The notes beneath the pieces are model-generated. The model saw only the letters and a program-made list of their open reading frames with translations, made no database searches and had not been told where the DNA came from. This document shows, one piece after another, positions 1 through 11,754 of a DNA stretch of 64,000 bases (the first letter of the stretch is position 1; every line of letters begins with the position of its first letter). Origin of the DNA: Batkoa obscura (Eukaryota > Entomophthoromycota > Entomophthoromycetes > Entomophthorales > Batkoaceae); assembly GCA_030770535.1 (NCBI GenBank), contig JASVEC010000024.1, positions 248,001 through 312,000 on the forward strand, in the 5' to 3' direction. Both the position numbers and the translations under genes were made by a program.

Positions 1-314
1 TAACTGCATGCAAAATAATAAGTTTTATTCTAACGCCTGAAACTAAAAGGTACAAGTTAAAATTAAGCTTAATTCAACTTCAATTTCAAGGTGTGAAATA
101 TCACGTTTTAAGATATAAATGTAAATAATAACAATAAGTGAAGATAAAGGTACAAGCCCCCTAACTAAAAAATGGTAACAATAAAATAAGTTGAGGTATA
201 ATAGAATAAGAAAGGTATATAAATAAATTCTATCCCAATCTTTACTTTCAACAATATTTTTAAAAAAAATTACACAATATATACTAATATTTATTATTCG
301 ATTTATAATTTAAA
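1..314. other. intergenic, nothing recognised
   Basis: AT-rich sequence upstream of the first gene. No open frame, splice-joined exon or RNA gene could be recognised. It presumably carries the 5' UTR and promoter of the gene that starts at 315. Confidence 0.5.
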
Positions 315-1031
315 ATGTTTTATGATTTATTAAAACTAACCTATATTTTATTGATTTTGTTTTATTCCATAACTTGTGATTTTATAAACCCTACCGATTT
401 ACTAGGTCAACCTAACAGCTGCGTTACTGCAGCTAGCCACATTTACAGTCTTTATCCAGATTTGAATAATTGTTCTTTTAATAATGGGCTATATTTTGCA
501 ACTTTAAGCCAAGTATGTAATCCTTCGTGTTTAAAAGCTGTTACTTCAGCATCACTTTATTTAGTAGGTGCCTGTCCAGCCCTGTTGGATCCAGATAGTT
601 CAAGAAATAAGTCATTATTAAGTGGGGATGGCGACATCCAATTTCCTTTAGGTGACAAAATGGATGTTTATAAAGCTTGGTCAAACTCTACTGTCAATTC
701 AATATCATGTGCTAAATTGGATGCTAATGTTAATGTTCGAAGCGTCAGTATAAACACTTCTGACATTACTAGTAGTAGCGATAGTAATAATAATGTTTCA
801 TATTGCTTAGATCGCTTCTTTCAAGCAAATCAATTTATCCAAAGCTTAAAATATCAACCAGCTTCTGCTGCACAAAATACAAACTTAATTCAATCTAAAA
901 TATGTGATCCATGTACAAAATTATTATATGGTACCCTCAAATCGTCTAGTTCAGTGCCCTTCCTTTATTATTGGACGTTCTCAGATACAACTAATTTATT
1001 TAGATCAATTCGATCCTATTGTAGCTTTTAA
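315..1031 (+). CDS. secreted cysteine-rich protein with two similar Cys modules
   Basis: A single-exon ORF of 238 residues. The N-terminus (about residues 1-20) is a hydrophobic signal-peptide-like stretch and no other membrane segment follows, so export is likely. Cysteines in the first half are at 36, 53, 68, 72 and 87. The second half repeats the layout, with a CDPC motif, flanking cysteines and a terminal SYCSF. The CNPSC and CDPC segments are both followed by a Lys/Leu-rich helix-like stretch, which suggests an internal duplication. Several NxS/T sites fit glycosylation. I recognise no named family; small secreted Cys-rich proteins of this kind are common in fungi and may be wall or effector-like proteins, but no function can be assigned. 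Confidence 0.75.
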   Translation: MFYDLLKLTYILLILFYSITCDFINPTDLLGQPNSCVTAASHIYSLYPDLNNCSFNNGLYFATLSQVCNPSCLKAVTSASLYLVGACPALLDPDSSRNKSLLSGDGDIQFPLGDKMDVYKAWSNSTVNSISCAKLDANVNVRSVSINTSDITSSSDSNNNVSYCLDRFFQANQFIQSLKYQPASAAQNTNLIQSKICDPCTKLLYGTLKSSSSVPFLYYWTFSDTTNLFRSIRSYCSF

Positions 1032-1093
1032 TTTTTAAAAAAATAAATTATTATAAGCTTTTATCTAGTATATATTTCATTGCTTTTATTCAT

Positions 1094-2606
1094 TTATAAT
1101 CCATTAGCTGCATTAATTATACTTAAAATTTCATCCTGTTCTAAATCCTTTAAATCTTGATCAAGATCCTTGACAAATAATAGATAGAGATTCATAGTAG
1201 TGATAATAACAACGTTGATAACAAGTCCCACTTCTAACAATTTAAATGGATAAATTGTGATATCTAGATTAATCATAGGGGTGGTTGAATAGTTTCGCTT
1301 AAAGTAAATATAACTTATCAATAATACTATTGGCTTAAAAAATAAGAATGTAAGTTCTACACCAGCTCTTATTACTTTTGGTATTATACTTCTATAATTA
1401 ATAGTTCTATTTTCCTGAGTTTGGCCATCCTAGTTAAATTTTAATTTAGCTTTAATGATATGTATTCATAGTTACCTGATTATAAACATTTGAAACAAGC
1501 GTCTCAAAACCTGGAAAAAGTTCTGGAATATATGCCAATCCAAATCTATAAAATACTACAAAAACAACCACCCAGTGGAATAGCATCCTCATAAGACTCA
1601 ATACTTTATTTACTATGCTCAAACTAAAAAATGTTTTTAGTGATTGCAGTATATTATAAATGTGCATGATGATTACCTATAAGAAGTATTTTCTAAACAC
1701 AAGATTGTATTTATTGATGAAATAGTTGATATCTGATAAAACAGCTATAAATTAAGTTAGTATAAATCATAATAAGTATGAAGATTTAATTATCATAAAA
1801 TAAATTACCACAAAAGCTATTTGAGTAATAGTCCATGGTTGGTTTAAAGAGTTGTCGTCATTTGGTATGAACAGTTTATAAACGGTCAATGAAAAGGAAG
1901 CTAACATCAATAACCAAATAACAATACTTATTCCAGCAGGAAAAGTATAGTACAAAGTTGATAAAGTTGATAAGTAAAGTGTATAGAAACTAAAGATTGC
2001 TAAACCGATGCAACTAAGTAGTGTAAATCCCTTTCGAAATATTTAATTAACAACTATCAAAATAAAAAATATTACCATTGAAACTGGACTTTGCATAGCT
2101 TCTGCTTTGGCTGTAAATTGGCCTAAATTATCCAAGATTTCAAAAAAAAAGAATGCTGGCTCATAAATTACACATATTGCTAAAAATAACAGCCATGCAA
2201 CAAAGAGTGCTATTTTATAAAGGAAGCCATATATCTTCAAAAAGGAGCCGAAGTTTAATAAAAAATTAGGCAAAAACTTATTCATGTAAGCACTGTAATT
2301 AGGTGATAGGGTTGGATAATAAAATATATTTAAAATTAATAATACCCAATCTAAAGCTTCCAATATAACAGAATTAAATAAAGTATCATTACTGTTTTTC
2401 TTTAAGTAGTAACTTATTGTTTTTATGAAACTGCTAATAAAATAACTCAACAACAAACTTAAAAACCAAGATTCTAGAAACGATTCGTCATATGCTTTTG
2501 TTAAACCTCCTATGTCTCTTAATTTAGGGTAAATATAGCTTAGCAAGCCGATTATTGATGATGCATTATTTAAACTAAGTAAGTTTGAACTTATCAAGTC
2601 CATCAT
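1094..2606 (-). CDS. unknown multi-pass membrane protein (5 exons)
   Basis: Splice signals join five exons into a protein of about 434 residues: 2606-2076, 2030-1809, 1744-1677, 1623-1476 and 1429-1094. All junctions are GT-AG and keep the frame; the third intron ends ACTAAC..TTATAG-like. The protein is dominated by hydrophobic helices, about eight or nine, among them stretches around FLSLLLSYFIS, ALFVAWLLFLAICVIY, IVIWLLMLASFSLTVY, WVVVFVVFYRF and VINVVIITTMNLYLLFV. The C-terminal tail is short and acidic (DLDQDLKDLEQDE). There is no signal for a transporter, GPCR or enzyme family that I know. It is divergently placed 430 bp from the Dbf2-like kinase. An integral membrane protein of unknown function is the safest call. 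Confidence 0.7.
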
Positions 2607-3035
2607 TATGTGATTATTGAATTCTCTAAAAGCTCTATTTTTATACTTTAAAAAGTGTTAAAAGAATTTTCAATTAAAATAGTTTTAATTCGTGATTTTA
2701 TTTGCTATTAAAAACCTTAATAATCCATATCCAAAATAAAAAAAGGTTTGTAAGATTCATACAATATTAATAAGATGGTTATTTGTAGTTTTTATAGACT
2801 CCACAATTGATTTTGATTATTTAACATAAACTGCTTTTATAAAATTATAAAATTTCTATTATGTTACCAGAAGAATTACAATTTTTTAAAGAATATTTTC
2901 ATTAATAAATGGTTGTAATAATATGTAATTTTAATTCATTTTAACCTTTATCACATCATAAATTACTGGGCTGGGTTTATTTGATCCTTAAATTAATTCA
3001 AAATTCTTATTCCATTTTCTTGATTTTATACAAAA
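2607..3035. other. divergent intergenic spacer
   Basis: AT-rich spacer between two divergently transcribed genes; it must contain both promoters. No distinct motif stands out. Confidence 0.4.
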
Positions 3036-5150
3036 ATGTCAGATAAAGGGAGTAGCTCCTATAGTGAGTCAACTTTATCGAGAATTTCAAGTGCTAGATT
3101 AAATAGTAGTAAAATCAATAGCGTTGCTTTAACTAATCCAACGACCAGAAGAAGATGTGCTGCTGCTCAAGTTTGTAATAGCTCTTATTCTTACAAATTA
3201 AAAATAATGACTAATGATAACAACTTTTTAGACTTTCTGGACTACTATTATGATTTATTAACGTATCTTTATGAACGCAAAGGCAGGCTAAATAAATTTG
3301 AGGAATATGTTGAAAAAGAAGAAGTAAATTTTAATTTACCTAGTAGCTTTGAGTCTAATTCTATTAGTTAGAACAAGAGGAAAAAGATAAAGAGTGGACT
3401 CGATATTGTGGGAGGGAAAGAGCCTATCTTAGAAAACGTAGGGTAAGAATAAGACTCGATCAGTTTCATATTTTATTTCAAATTGGACAAGGTGGTTATG
3501 GCCAAGTAAGTAGTAATCGAAGCTATTAAATGGCAAGCATTTATGATTCAATTAGGTTTATTTAGCTACAAAAAAAGATACTCAAGAAGTATGTGCGTTA
3601 AAACAGATGCAAAAGTCCACTTTATACAAATATGGAGAGGTAAATGATTATAATTACAAAAATCGATTCAATTAATATTAATTCATCATTTTATAAGATC
3701 AATCATATATTAACTGAACGCGATGTACTAACCGCATCAAACAGTCCATGGTTAGTCAAGCTACTTTATGCCTTCCAAGATAGTGAAAACGTTTTCCTGT
3801 CCATGGTAAGTAAATAATAAACTTTAACAAATGATAAAATTAAGAAATAATCTTTATAAAGGAATTCGTTCCAGGTGGTGATATGCGTACTTTACTTAAT
3901 AGTAACGGTATGTTATTAGATCGTCACGCTCGTTTTTATATTGCGGAAATGTTTGCTGCTGTAGACTCTCTCCATCAATTAGGTTATATCCATAGAGATC
4001 TTAAACCAGAGGTAATCCACTATTTCTTATTACTATCATATGCTTTTTTAATACTAGTGATTATATATTAACCTATTACCTCCTTTTAGAACTTTTTAAT
4101 TGATGCCACAGGCCATGTTAAGTTAACTGATTTTGGCTTATCTAAAGGAGCGTTAAGTCCAATGAGAGTAGCATCATTAAGAAAAAAGGTAAAAATAGTG
4201 CTAAAAGATTAAACCCTAATGCTAATTCCATAATCTAGTTGGACTCTATAAAGGGTAAGCAGCCAGTTTATCGTGGTTCGACTGAAAAGTTAAGTTTTAG
4301 GAAAAACTTATCTAGAGAAGACCAAAGCTGGGTAAGAAATAATTGAATATAAACAATCATATGTTAATCTATCCCACTACTAGCATTTTTCTTTAGTCGG
4401 ATCCCCTGAATATATGGCACCAGAGATCCTTGAAACTGCAGATGAAGATTCAAGCAGTACTTATGACCATAGGGTAGATTATTGGGCATTAGGATGTATT
4501 CTATACGAATATTTATCAGGTTTTCCACCATTCACATCACCTGATCCTGATGAAGTGTGGATCAATTTAACGAGATGGGAACAGGTGCTAGTACGTCCAA
4601 TTTTCGAGGATCCAAATTTGAATGATAATTTTACCGATTTAGCATGGGATTTAATCAATTGTTTAGTTGCACCAGCCAACAGAAGATATTCAAACTTTGA
4701 TCAAATTAAAGCGCATCCCTATTTTAATGAAATAGATTGGGATAATTTACGTGAATCGGTAAGATAACTTTAATTTTTTTAAAATTCTTATTCATTTGGT
4801 TTCACTTTAATAGGAGCCGCCATTTGTGCCACAATTAGAATCGGAAACTGATCCATCTTATTTTGATGATTTTACTGATAATAATACTGTACAAGAGGTA
4901 TACAATGATATTGAAAAGAATCAAAAGAGTGGATTGTTTAAAAGCGAAGATGATGAAGATGAAGAATCTTATCTTCCACCAAGAGCTGCCTTTATTGGCT
5001 TTACTTATCGTCATCGCTCTAAACACTTTTCTCCACCTGGTTCAATGTCTTCTACTTCTTCAGCTTCAGCAAGATCTGAATTACTCAGTAAGTACTTTCA
5101 TTTTTGTACTTAATATGGTCTAATGTTTTATTTTAGAATCTTTCTTTTAA
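3036..5150 (+). CDS. dbf2: Dbf2/Sid2-type NDR protein kinase (mitotic exit / septation)
   Basis: Ten exons give about 540 residues: 3036-3323, 3368-3505, 3556-3639, 3698-3805, 3862-4011, 4090-4188, 4239-4331, 4384-4758, 4814-5087, 5137-5150. After a variable, Ser-rich N-terminus comes the basic Mob-binding stretch ([12 protein letters not shown]), then the glycine loop GQGGYGQV, catalytic loop HRDLKPEN and DFG (LTDFGLSKG). An NDR-type insert follows, ending in GSPEYMAPE. The tail has [11 protein letters not shown] and a hydrophobic motif FIGFTYRH whose Thr is the expected Ste20/SIN-kinase site. These features match the Dbf2/Sid2 branch of AGC kinases, which act with Mob1 in the mitotic exit / septation initiation network. 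The exon 8 start at 4384 was chosen because it restores [10 protein letters not shown]; the TAG 12 nt downstream breaks the frame. The N-terminus is the least certain part. Confidence 0.93.
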
Positions 5151-5944
5151 CGTTAATAAATCATTACTAATTTTGTAAAATCCTTATGAAATATTTTGAT
5201 CTCTAAAATGACTTAGTAGAAATATAAGTTCTTAGCTCAAACTTTATACTCTGAATTTTTATAGCTTTAATTATTATAAGTTTAAGATGGCAATACATAT
5301 TTGAGGTTGGTATAATGAGTTTAATCAAAGGTTATACGAAATTTTAATATGCACGTTTTTGGTTGAATTCTAAATTTAAATTTTTTTTTCAACTAAACAC
5401 TATATTTATATTGTTTAAGTATTAACTTAATAAAAGTAGTAAATCAATGTTTGACTAACCTATTTAAAAACTAGACTCTGAAAAATTCGTTAATATAAAA
5501 AACAAACTTCTATATACTACCAGCGAGAATAAGTATAAATTCTTCAGAAAACAAGACCCCGATTGGATTCATTTGATTTTAGTTGAAATTGCATAGTTTC
5601 TATAGAATTTAGTTTATAATTTAAGATAATTTTTAAGAACTTGAAAATTACATGACATGCATATCACAATGGTAAAAAGACAATAAATACTAAATGGGTT
5701 GAGTTTTGTAAATTCAATTCACTATTATAACATACTTGGACCAAAACGCAAAACACGCTCCATTTTTAGTGAGAATTTTAGCAAATTACCCTAAAAATTC
5801 TTTAACTAAAATAGAAATCATCATTAAAGCGTACTTTATTATTAATGCTACGCATACAATTTAATTTTATTCACTTAATTTTTAAAGGAACATCAAAATA
5901 AACCAATTAAAGAAAGGTTGAATATTGTTTAAATTTTGAAAAAA

Positions 5945-5957
5945 TCGCGTTTCGCGA
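5945..5957. promoter_or_regulatory. MCB/SCB-like G1/S element upstream of bub3
   Basis: The sequence TCGCGTTTCGCGA is a perfect 5-bp inverted repeat around TTT and a rare CG-rich island in this AT-rich region. It contains ACGCG (MCB core, bottom strand) and CGCGAAA (fits the SCB form CNCGAAA, bottom strand). It lies about 190 bp before the bub3 ATG. Function is inferred from the motif only. Confidence 0.35.
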
Positions 5958-6073
5958 CTTCAAATTGAAGTTGATCAAATTTTGGATCATTTTAGTCCAA
6001 TTAGAGCAATTTATTTAGCCAATCATAAAATTCATATTTTGTTCTCTGATTTGCTTAAAATAAAGAAAAAAAA

Positions 6074-6081
6074 TATAAATA
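6074..6081 (+). promoter_or_regulatory. TATA-like box of bub3
   Basis: TATAAATA lies 67 nt upstream of the chosen ATG at 6148. The in-frame GTG at 6082 directly after it is not a plausible start. Confidence 0.35.
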
Positions 6082-6147
6082 GTGGTTAAAATTAATTTTC
6101 ATAATCTTTATTTACCAAATTTAAAACAACAATTTATCTATTTAAGA

Positions 6148-7693
6148 ATGTCAGCCGGTCACTTCGCATTTCACAGTCGAAAACGAGAACTTACACACGA
6201 TAATAGTTTTGACAACGTGGATTCAAGGAGTCAAAGAACAATCCCAAAAACTAGTTATGACAAGATAAAATCGGAAGAAAGCATTATTGTTGAAAGATTA
6301 ACTGGCACCAATATTAATGATAGTAGTATTATGCTAACAGATGCCCAGTCCTTAAAAATTCACATCGGTATCAATAGTGAACTGGGCGAACCTATACATG
6401 GATTTCCAAAGGACCAAACGACTTCACTTCATTATAATACTGGTGATGAAACAAAATTAATCGCCACATCCCTTGATAAGGTAGAAATTTTATCATTATA
6501 TAGAATTATTGAAATATGTTCGATTCAATGTAAAAGCTGATAAACTTAGAAAAATACATTTCATCGATTAAATTTTAAACTCTCAATAAAGTTTTTATAA
6601 TATATTAATACTTGCTTTTTAGTCATTGTATATCTATAATGCTTTCCATCGCAATCTACTGATAAGACATAGGACTAGTACACCTCTTCTTTCTGCTTGT
6701 ACCCTTAAGGGTAATATATACACAGGAGGAGCTGACAACAAAATAAGGACGTAAGTCTTAGCTATTATCGCATCATATAATTTCCATTAATTGAATTTGT
6801 AGTCACGACCTACACTGTAATACTTTTCAAGAGTTTGGGGCTCATAGTAATAAAGTATCATGTATTGCTAGTAGCGATTTTGGAGGACGCTGTAATATTA
6901 TTTAACTTGATTTTGGAAATATACTAATTTATTTTGACTATAGTAATCAGTGGTAGTTGGGATAAATGTATAAAAATATGGGATGCGAATAAAGAAGACC
7001 CTTGTATTGCTTCACTTGACACTAAATCTAACATTTATGCTATGGATATCAAAGGACATTTGATTGCAATTGGTACTTCTGGAGAAAGGATTAAAATGTA
7101 TGACTCAAGGAATTTGAAAATGGGAGCATTGATGAATTTTGTGGCCAACGTAACAACGCCTATAAAGAGTATAAAAATTTCTGAAGATAAAAAGTGTATA
7201 TACGTTGGTTCTTCAAATGGAATCATGTCGAAAGAGCATCTTAAAAACCATTCTATGCATGTTAAAGTTAAATATGAAGCTCATACATTCGAACATGCAA
7301 ACTCAACCTATGGATTTCCTGTAAATTGTATAGAGAATATTTCGGGGTAAGATAAATGTGCTATTTGTATATGTCATTTCTAAAAATTATAGCACTAACT
7401 ATTTTGCTACTGGAGGTTCTGATGGTGTAGTAAATATATGGGAGCATGGATACTCAGTGCCCGAAGCCAAACTTCCACAATTCCCTACTTCTATTTCAGC
7501 CCTTGCATACTCTAAAAAGAATGAACAACTAGCAATTGCCTCTTCTTACGTATGGGATAACTTAGAAATGAAGTAAATTAAATAATTTCGATTTTGACTG
7601 TAGCTAATAATTTTTAGGCACCCAATCGATCAAATATATGTAAGGGATATGAGAGTAGATGCTAAAAGTTATAAATTGAAAAACATTTTTTAA
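6148..7693 (+). CDS. bub3: Bub3-family WD40 spindle checkpoint protein
   Basis: Six exons, 6148-6480, 6623-6750, 6803-6891, 6944-7346, 7393-7572 and 7618-7693, give about 402 residues. WD40 motifs read in order: ATSLDKSLYIY, GGADNKIRTHDL, SGSWDKCIKIWD, GTSGERIKMYDSR, the SSNGIM blade, then TGGSDGVVNIWE and LAIASSYVWDN followed by HPIDQIYVRD. The last three match the Bub3 C-terminus closely (FATGGSDGFVNIW, LAIASSYMYE, HPEDGIFIR in the animal protein), which separates it from Rae1. Bub3 binds Bub1/BubR1 and Knl1 at kinetochores. About 90 residues precede the propeller, rich in charged and polar residues and not typical of Bub3. The first intron (142 nt) is longer than average, so the N-terminal model could change. 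Confidence 0.87.
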
Positions 7694-9532
7694 TTTTATT
7701 ATTGCAAGTTTAATTTAATGATTTATTTAAGCCCTCAAGTAAAATTAGCGTTTTCACAATCTCAGGTCACTTTTATGCGCTCTTACTTATTTTATTTTCA
7801 GTTTAACAATAAACCTTTGTATTTAACTTTTTAAAGACCAAAATTTTGGTTTCTCTCAATAAACTAAGCTAATTATCAGATGTTACAAAAGCTTTATAAT
7901 TTATATTTAATTTTTTGTTAAAGCAAAAGCAGCAAATTTCCTTTGCTTAATGAAGCCTTAATCCATTAGATTAGTTTTCTTTCAACTCTCCCCCTTGTAT
8001 TTTCGAAATACTTCATTTGTATCTATTTTTTTGCTTTTAAATTTTTAGTAGCAACAAAAGTAGAGTTTAAAAAACTTTACATTGTTCTAGTTCTTAGACC
8101 ATTGTGACAAGTCATTATTTGCACAAAAGTTAAAAAGATCAAAAGTTTAAGTTAACAACAAAGGCTAATTAAAAAGTGATCAGTTCTTTTTAATAAAAAG
8201 AGTTTGATCCATAAAGAGATTTTAACTTGTGAAATGCTATTATTTTTTTAACAGTGGTGAGATTTGATAAATATATATTTCAAGTATTAATAGAATTTTT
8301 TACATAAAAGAATAAATGTATCATAAAGCCAGTATTTTATAATTTGAATAATGATTTCAATTCAAAAGTAGTATAAACATTATATATTTTGTTTTCTACT
8401 ATCTTTGTTCACCATAGATTCTTGTTATATCTTTAAAGTAGATAGCAATTTATGAAAAAGAATTAATTGTAGCAGTCGTTGTATTAAGTAAACATAAGAA
8501 TGGCTCCAAAATATCGGTGCCTTGATATCCTTAATCAAATCTTATTGGCAATAGCACATTTGATGGCATAGTGCACTTAACATTAATTAAAGCAATAATT
8601 ACTACCTAAATCAAGTCAAAAATTTGGTAATAAAGTTATGTTTATAATTCTTTGTGGATTACAATAATAATGAAGAATATGCAAATTAGCTTAGCTATTA
8701 TGAACTTCTAAAGTAAATAAACTTAAAAACTATTGGCATTAAAGATAATATATTAATAATGAATTTTGATGGTCATTTTGTTTTGATTACATTTTATTTT
8801 GATTACATTTTATTTTGATTACATTTTATTTTGATTACATTTTATTTTGATTACATTTTGTTAAATCTGATTAGAGTAATACAATTTTATCATAACTTTA
8901 TTTAAACATCATAAATAAAATAATAATTGTTCCAAATTAAGATTAAAGTACCTAACATTTCAACCCGGGATTTCATAATAATATCGAAAAATTAAAGCAA
9001 GTATTATAACAATTAATAATATAATCATTTTAAAATTTGTTTTACTTATTAACTCTTTTAAAGTGTGATGAACATTCATTTATGATTTTGACATAATTTA
9101 GATTCTATCGTTTAGTTCTATTATTGAAAATTAAGAATCGATTATCAATAATAAGGCATTAAAGTAAAAATATGATTTAGACACTTGAATATCATAAGAT
9201 AACAATAATCGTGTTGTCCTAGTACTGTATTGAAGATGTTTTTTCTTTTACATTTCACCATTAACAATAAAGTTAGGTCCTTGATTTTAAATATCAGTAT
9301 TTAAATAGTACTATAAGCAATTAATTTACAATATATCTATATTTTCTATAGCTAAAAATGAGCTTCTTCATTTATTTTTATTACTTTGAATTGATAATAA
9401 TCTATTATTTGATAATAGTGATCTCGAAATTTTAATAAATGATTATCAAGGTGGTGTTAAATAGAGTGAATTAAATTCAAAAAACAAATCTTTGATTCAT
9501 TAATAACAAATGTCGTGTAGAAAAAATATTGA
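7694..9532. other. intergenic, 1.8 kb, with one tandem repeat
   Basis: AT-rich DNA with no coding exon I can support. The only distinct structure is the 16-bp tandem array at 8781-8860. Confidence 0.4.
8781..8860. repeat. tandem repeat, 5 x 16 bp
   Basis: The unit ttttgattacatttta is repeated five times head to tail without spacers; only the last base of the fifth copy differs. It is a simple minisatellite. No spacers, so it is not CRISPR. Confidence 0.95.
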
Positions 9533-10006
9533 CTAGTTTTTAATTAGATCCAAGTCGTCTTGATCCATAAAATATTCCAAACCTTCTGGCACTGTCTGCA
9601 ATTTCCAATCTATAGAAGTAGGGTTGTTTTTTTCAAGGGCTTCCAAACTAAGAAAATCAAAGCCTTCCATGTCTAAAGGTTCTGAAAATACATTGATTTG
9701 GTAATTAAATAACTTTTCATAACTTCTAAAATCTAAGTATTCCTCAATTTTTGGCATCGTATCCATTTCATATGGTACTAAATCTACTTCTGGGAATAAT
9801 AACTTGATTCTTGTATCAGATACAAAGTCGGAATGCATATCACTGAACAAGGTTAATTCAGGTTTATATTATTAAAGAAAACCTTACTCTTGTACATTAG
9901 TTTCATTTTTATCAAACTCTCCAAACTCAAAGCCGTTTATATTCATGTCATTGGGTTCCACACCATTTGAATTCACATCGTTTGATTCCATTTCATTTAG
10001 ACCCAT
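9533..10006 (-). CDS. unknown small acidic protein (2 exons)
   Basis: Exons 10006-9888 and 9842-9533 join across a 45-nt intron (GTAAGG ... TTCAG) to give about 142 residues. The N-terminal exon is an Asn/Glu/Met-rich low-complexity segment with a repeated VE/D-PND-like pattern. The second exon is acidic with hydrophobic residues spaced as in short helices (IKLLFPEVDLVPYEMD, FDFLSLEALEK, YFMDQDDLDLI). Nothing basic, no signal peptide, no membrane segment. The pattern of acidic residues around bulky hydrophobics resembles an activation or protein-docking region, but that is only an impression. I recognise no family. The open frame and clean intron make it a likely real gene. Confidence 0.55.
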
Positions 10007-11754
10007 CTTTTATTATTATTGCGTTTATTTTCACTTTACAGTTTAATAAGAATATAAAAAAAATGTTTAAAAATTAAAAGACTAGCTAAAATTTGGGTTC
10101 TTTTTTTCCGATTTGATTTGTACTTTTTGCAAATTCATATCACACAATTTCAAAATTGAGCATAAATATGAAAATGTGCGCCTTTTGTTTAATTTATGAA
10201 GTTATCAAGAAGACATTATAGTATATCTGGACAACTATCCTTGCAATAAAACCGATTGAATGATCATTCTGATTCACAAATTGATATTTAGGCAAGAGAT
10301 ATACTAAATTAACAAAATAACGAAGCCTTTTCCATACTTCATATTAATAACATAGTAAAGGCTTATATTATCCTGATAAATAAATACAAGCTAAATTTAT
10401 TGGAGTTTATTTTGCTTTTTATTTTTAATGAATTTACACTAAATAACTTTTCTATAAGTATAAATAGCGATTAAAAGGACTATTTCATTACGATTTTATT
10501 TATTAGTCAACATGGTAGCAATTAGAGTAATTTAATAATATTCCATTCATGTTGTGTTATTTATAATGTGCTGTAGCATTTATGTAGCGCTCAATACAGC
10601 TATAGAATGAGAAAAATAGTTATAGCTAAAGTTAGGAGCATTAAATTCAGTTTTGACTCCAGTTTTTAATTTAGTATAAATAACAAAACACTGAAATATC
10701 TTGAAAAATTCCACTTGGGTCAAACATCTGGCTTTGAAGGGACATATGGTATCATATCAACATAGTCTGGTATTATAGCATTTTATATTACTCCCGAAAC
10801 AAAAACAATCCACTCTCAAACAAAGACATCATTGAATGCTCTAAAGTTCAACAATCCATTTCCTTACTTTCATTATAACCCTATTACTCTGTATTAGTTC
10901 TGCTTCATACAGGGATAAAGCAGAAGGTCAAAATTACTATAATATCGATTGCCTGTTAATTTATCTTAATAGTGAGTTAAAAGGAAAACATTATTTGGTC
11001 TGAAATTATCTTACACTGATAGATATCAGCCTTTGCTTTTGTTCAAACCACTTGTGCTCCAGTTTTCTTATTTGTCAACACTATAATAGATACCAAAATT
11101 TAAGCAAATATATTGAATATATCAGTAATTTATCAGGAATCAAACAAGCAATTTGTAGGATACCATACGTTGAAGCACGTCCTAAATATACTTCAAGGGC
11201 TTAAGGAAGGATACGTGTTAAATAATCATAATTTTTTTCAATTCGTATTTTCCTAAAACTATAAAAATATTGAGGATATTTTCCTGGTTTCACTACTTTT
11301 TCCATTGTAAGGTTTATTTAGTGGAAAAATTGTTAATAAATTGTTAATAAATTGTCAATAAAAGACAATCCCATATGGAGAGTAAGAATACTTTTCTATC
11401 TGGTAGTTAACTATATTTTAAATTTGGAATAAAAATTGATAAAATAATAAAATAAGATATATTTCTATACGTTTATAGTTGCTTTGCCATCTACCATTTA
11501 TTATAATACTATTATTGATATAAATTGTATTGGTTATAGTTATTAATCATATCAAAATCAAACTATAAATCAAATATAAATTGTATACTTATTCTATCAA
11601 GTAGTTACAATGAAAAAATTGAAGAGTAATTAAGTGAAATTAATTTATTTTTTTATTACTTCGAATTAATAGTTAAAGGAAGTCATCTTTTTTATAAAAC
11701 TAGCTACAATGATATTGCAAAGATACTTAAGTATTTGGAAGTTTGCTTTTTAAA
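10007..11754. other. intergenic, 1.7 kb, with one diverged miniature element
   Basis: No gene recognised. A diverged copy of the miniature inverted-repeat element lies at 11268-11376. Confidence 0.4.
11268..11376 (+). mobile_element. miniature inverted-repeat element, diverged copy 1
   Basis: Starts TATTGAGGATATTTT and ends ACAATCCCATAT, with the internal landmarks of the family (ACTTTTTCCA, GTGGAAAAATTGTTA). It is more diverged than the other copies and has a small internal duplication of TTGTTAATAAA. Non-coding. Confidence 0.7.

Larger units (their letters stand above)
5151..6147. other. intergenic / promoter region of bub3
   Basis: About 1 kb of AT-rich DNA without a gene. It holds a GC-rich 13-bp inverted repeat at 5945-5957 and a TATA-like box at 6074-6081 (listed separately). 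Nothing else is recognised. Confidence 0.4.

Noticed and set aside
8781-8860. Possible CRISPR-like array
   Set aside because: Repeats are directly adjacent with no spacers, and the window is eukaryotic.
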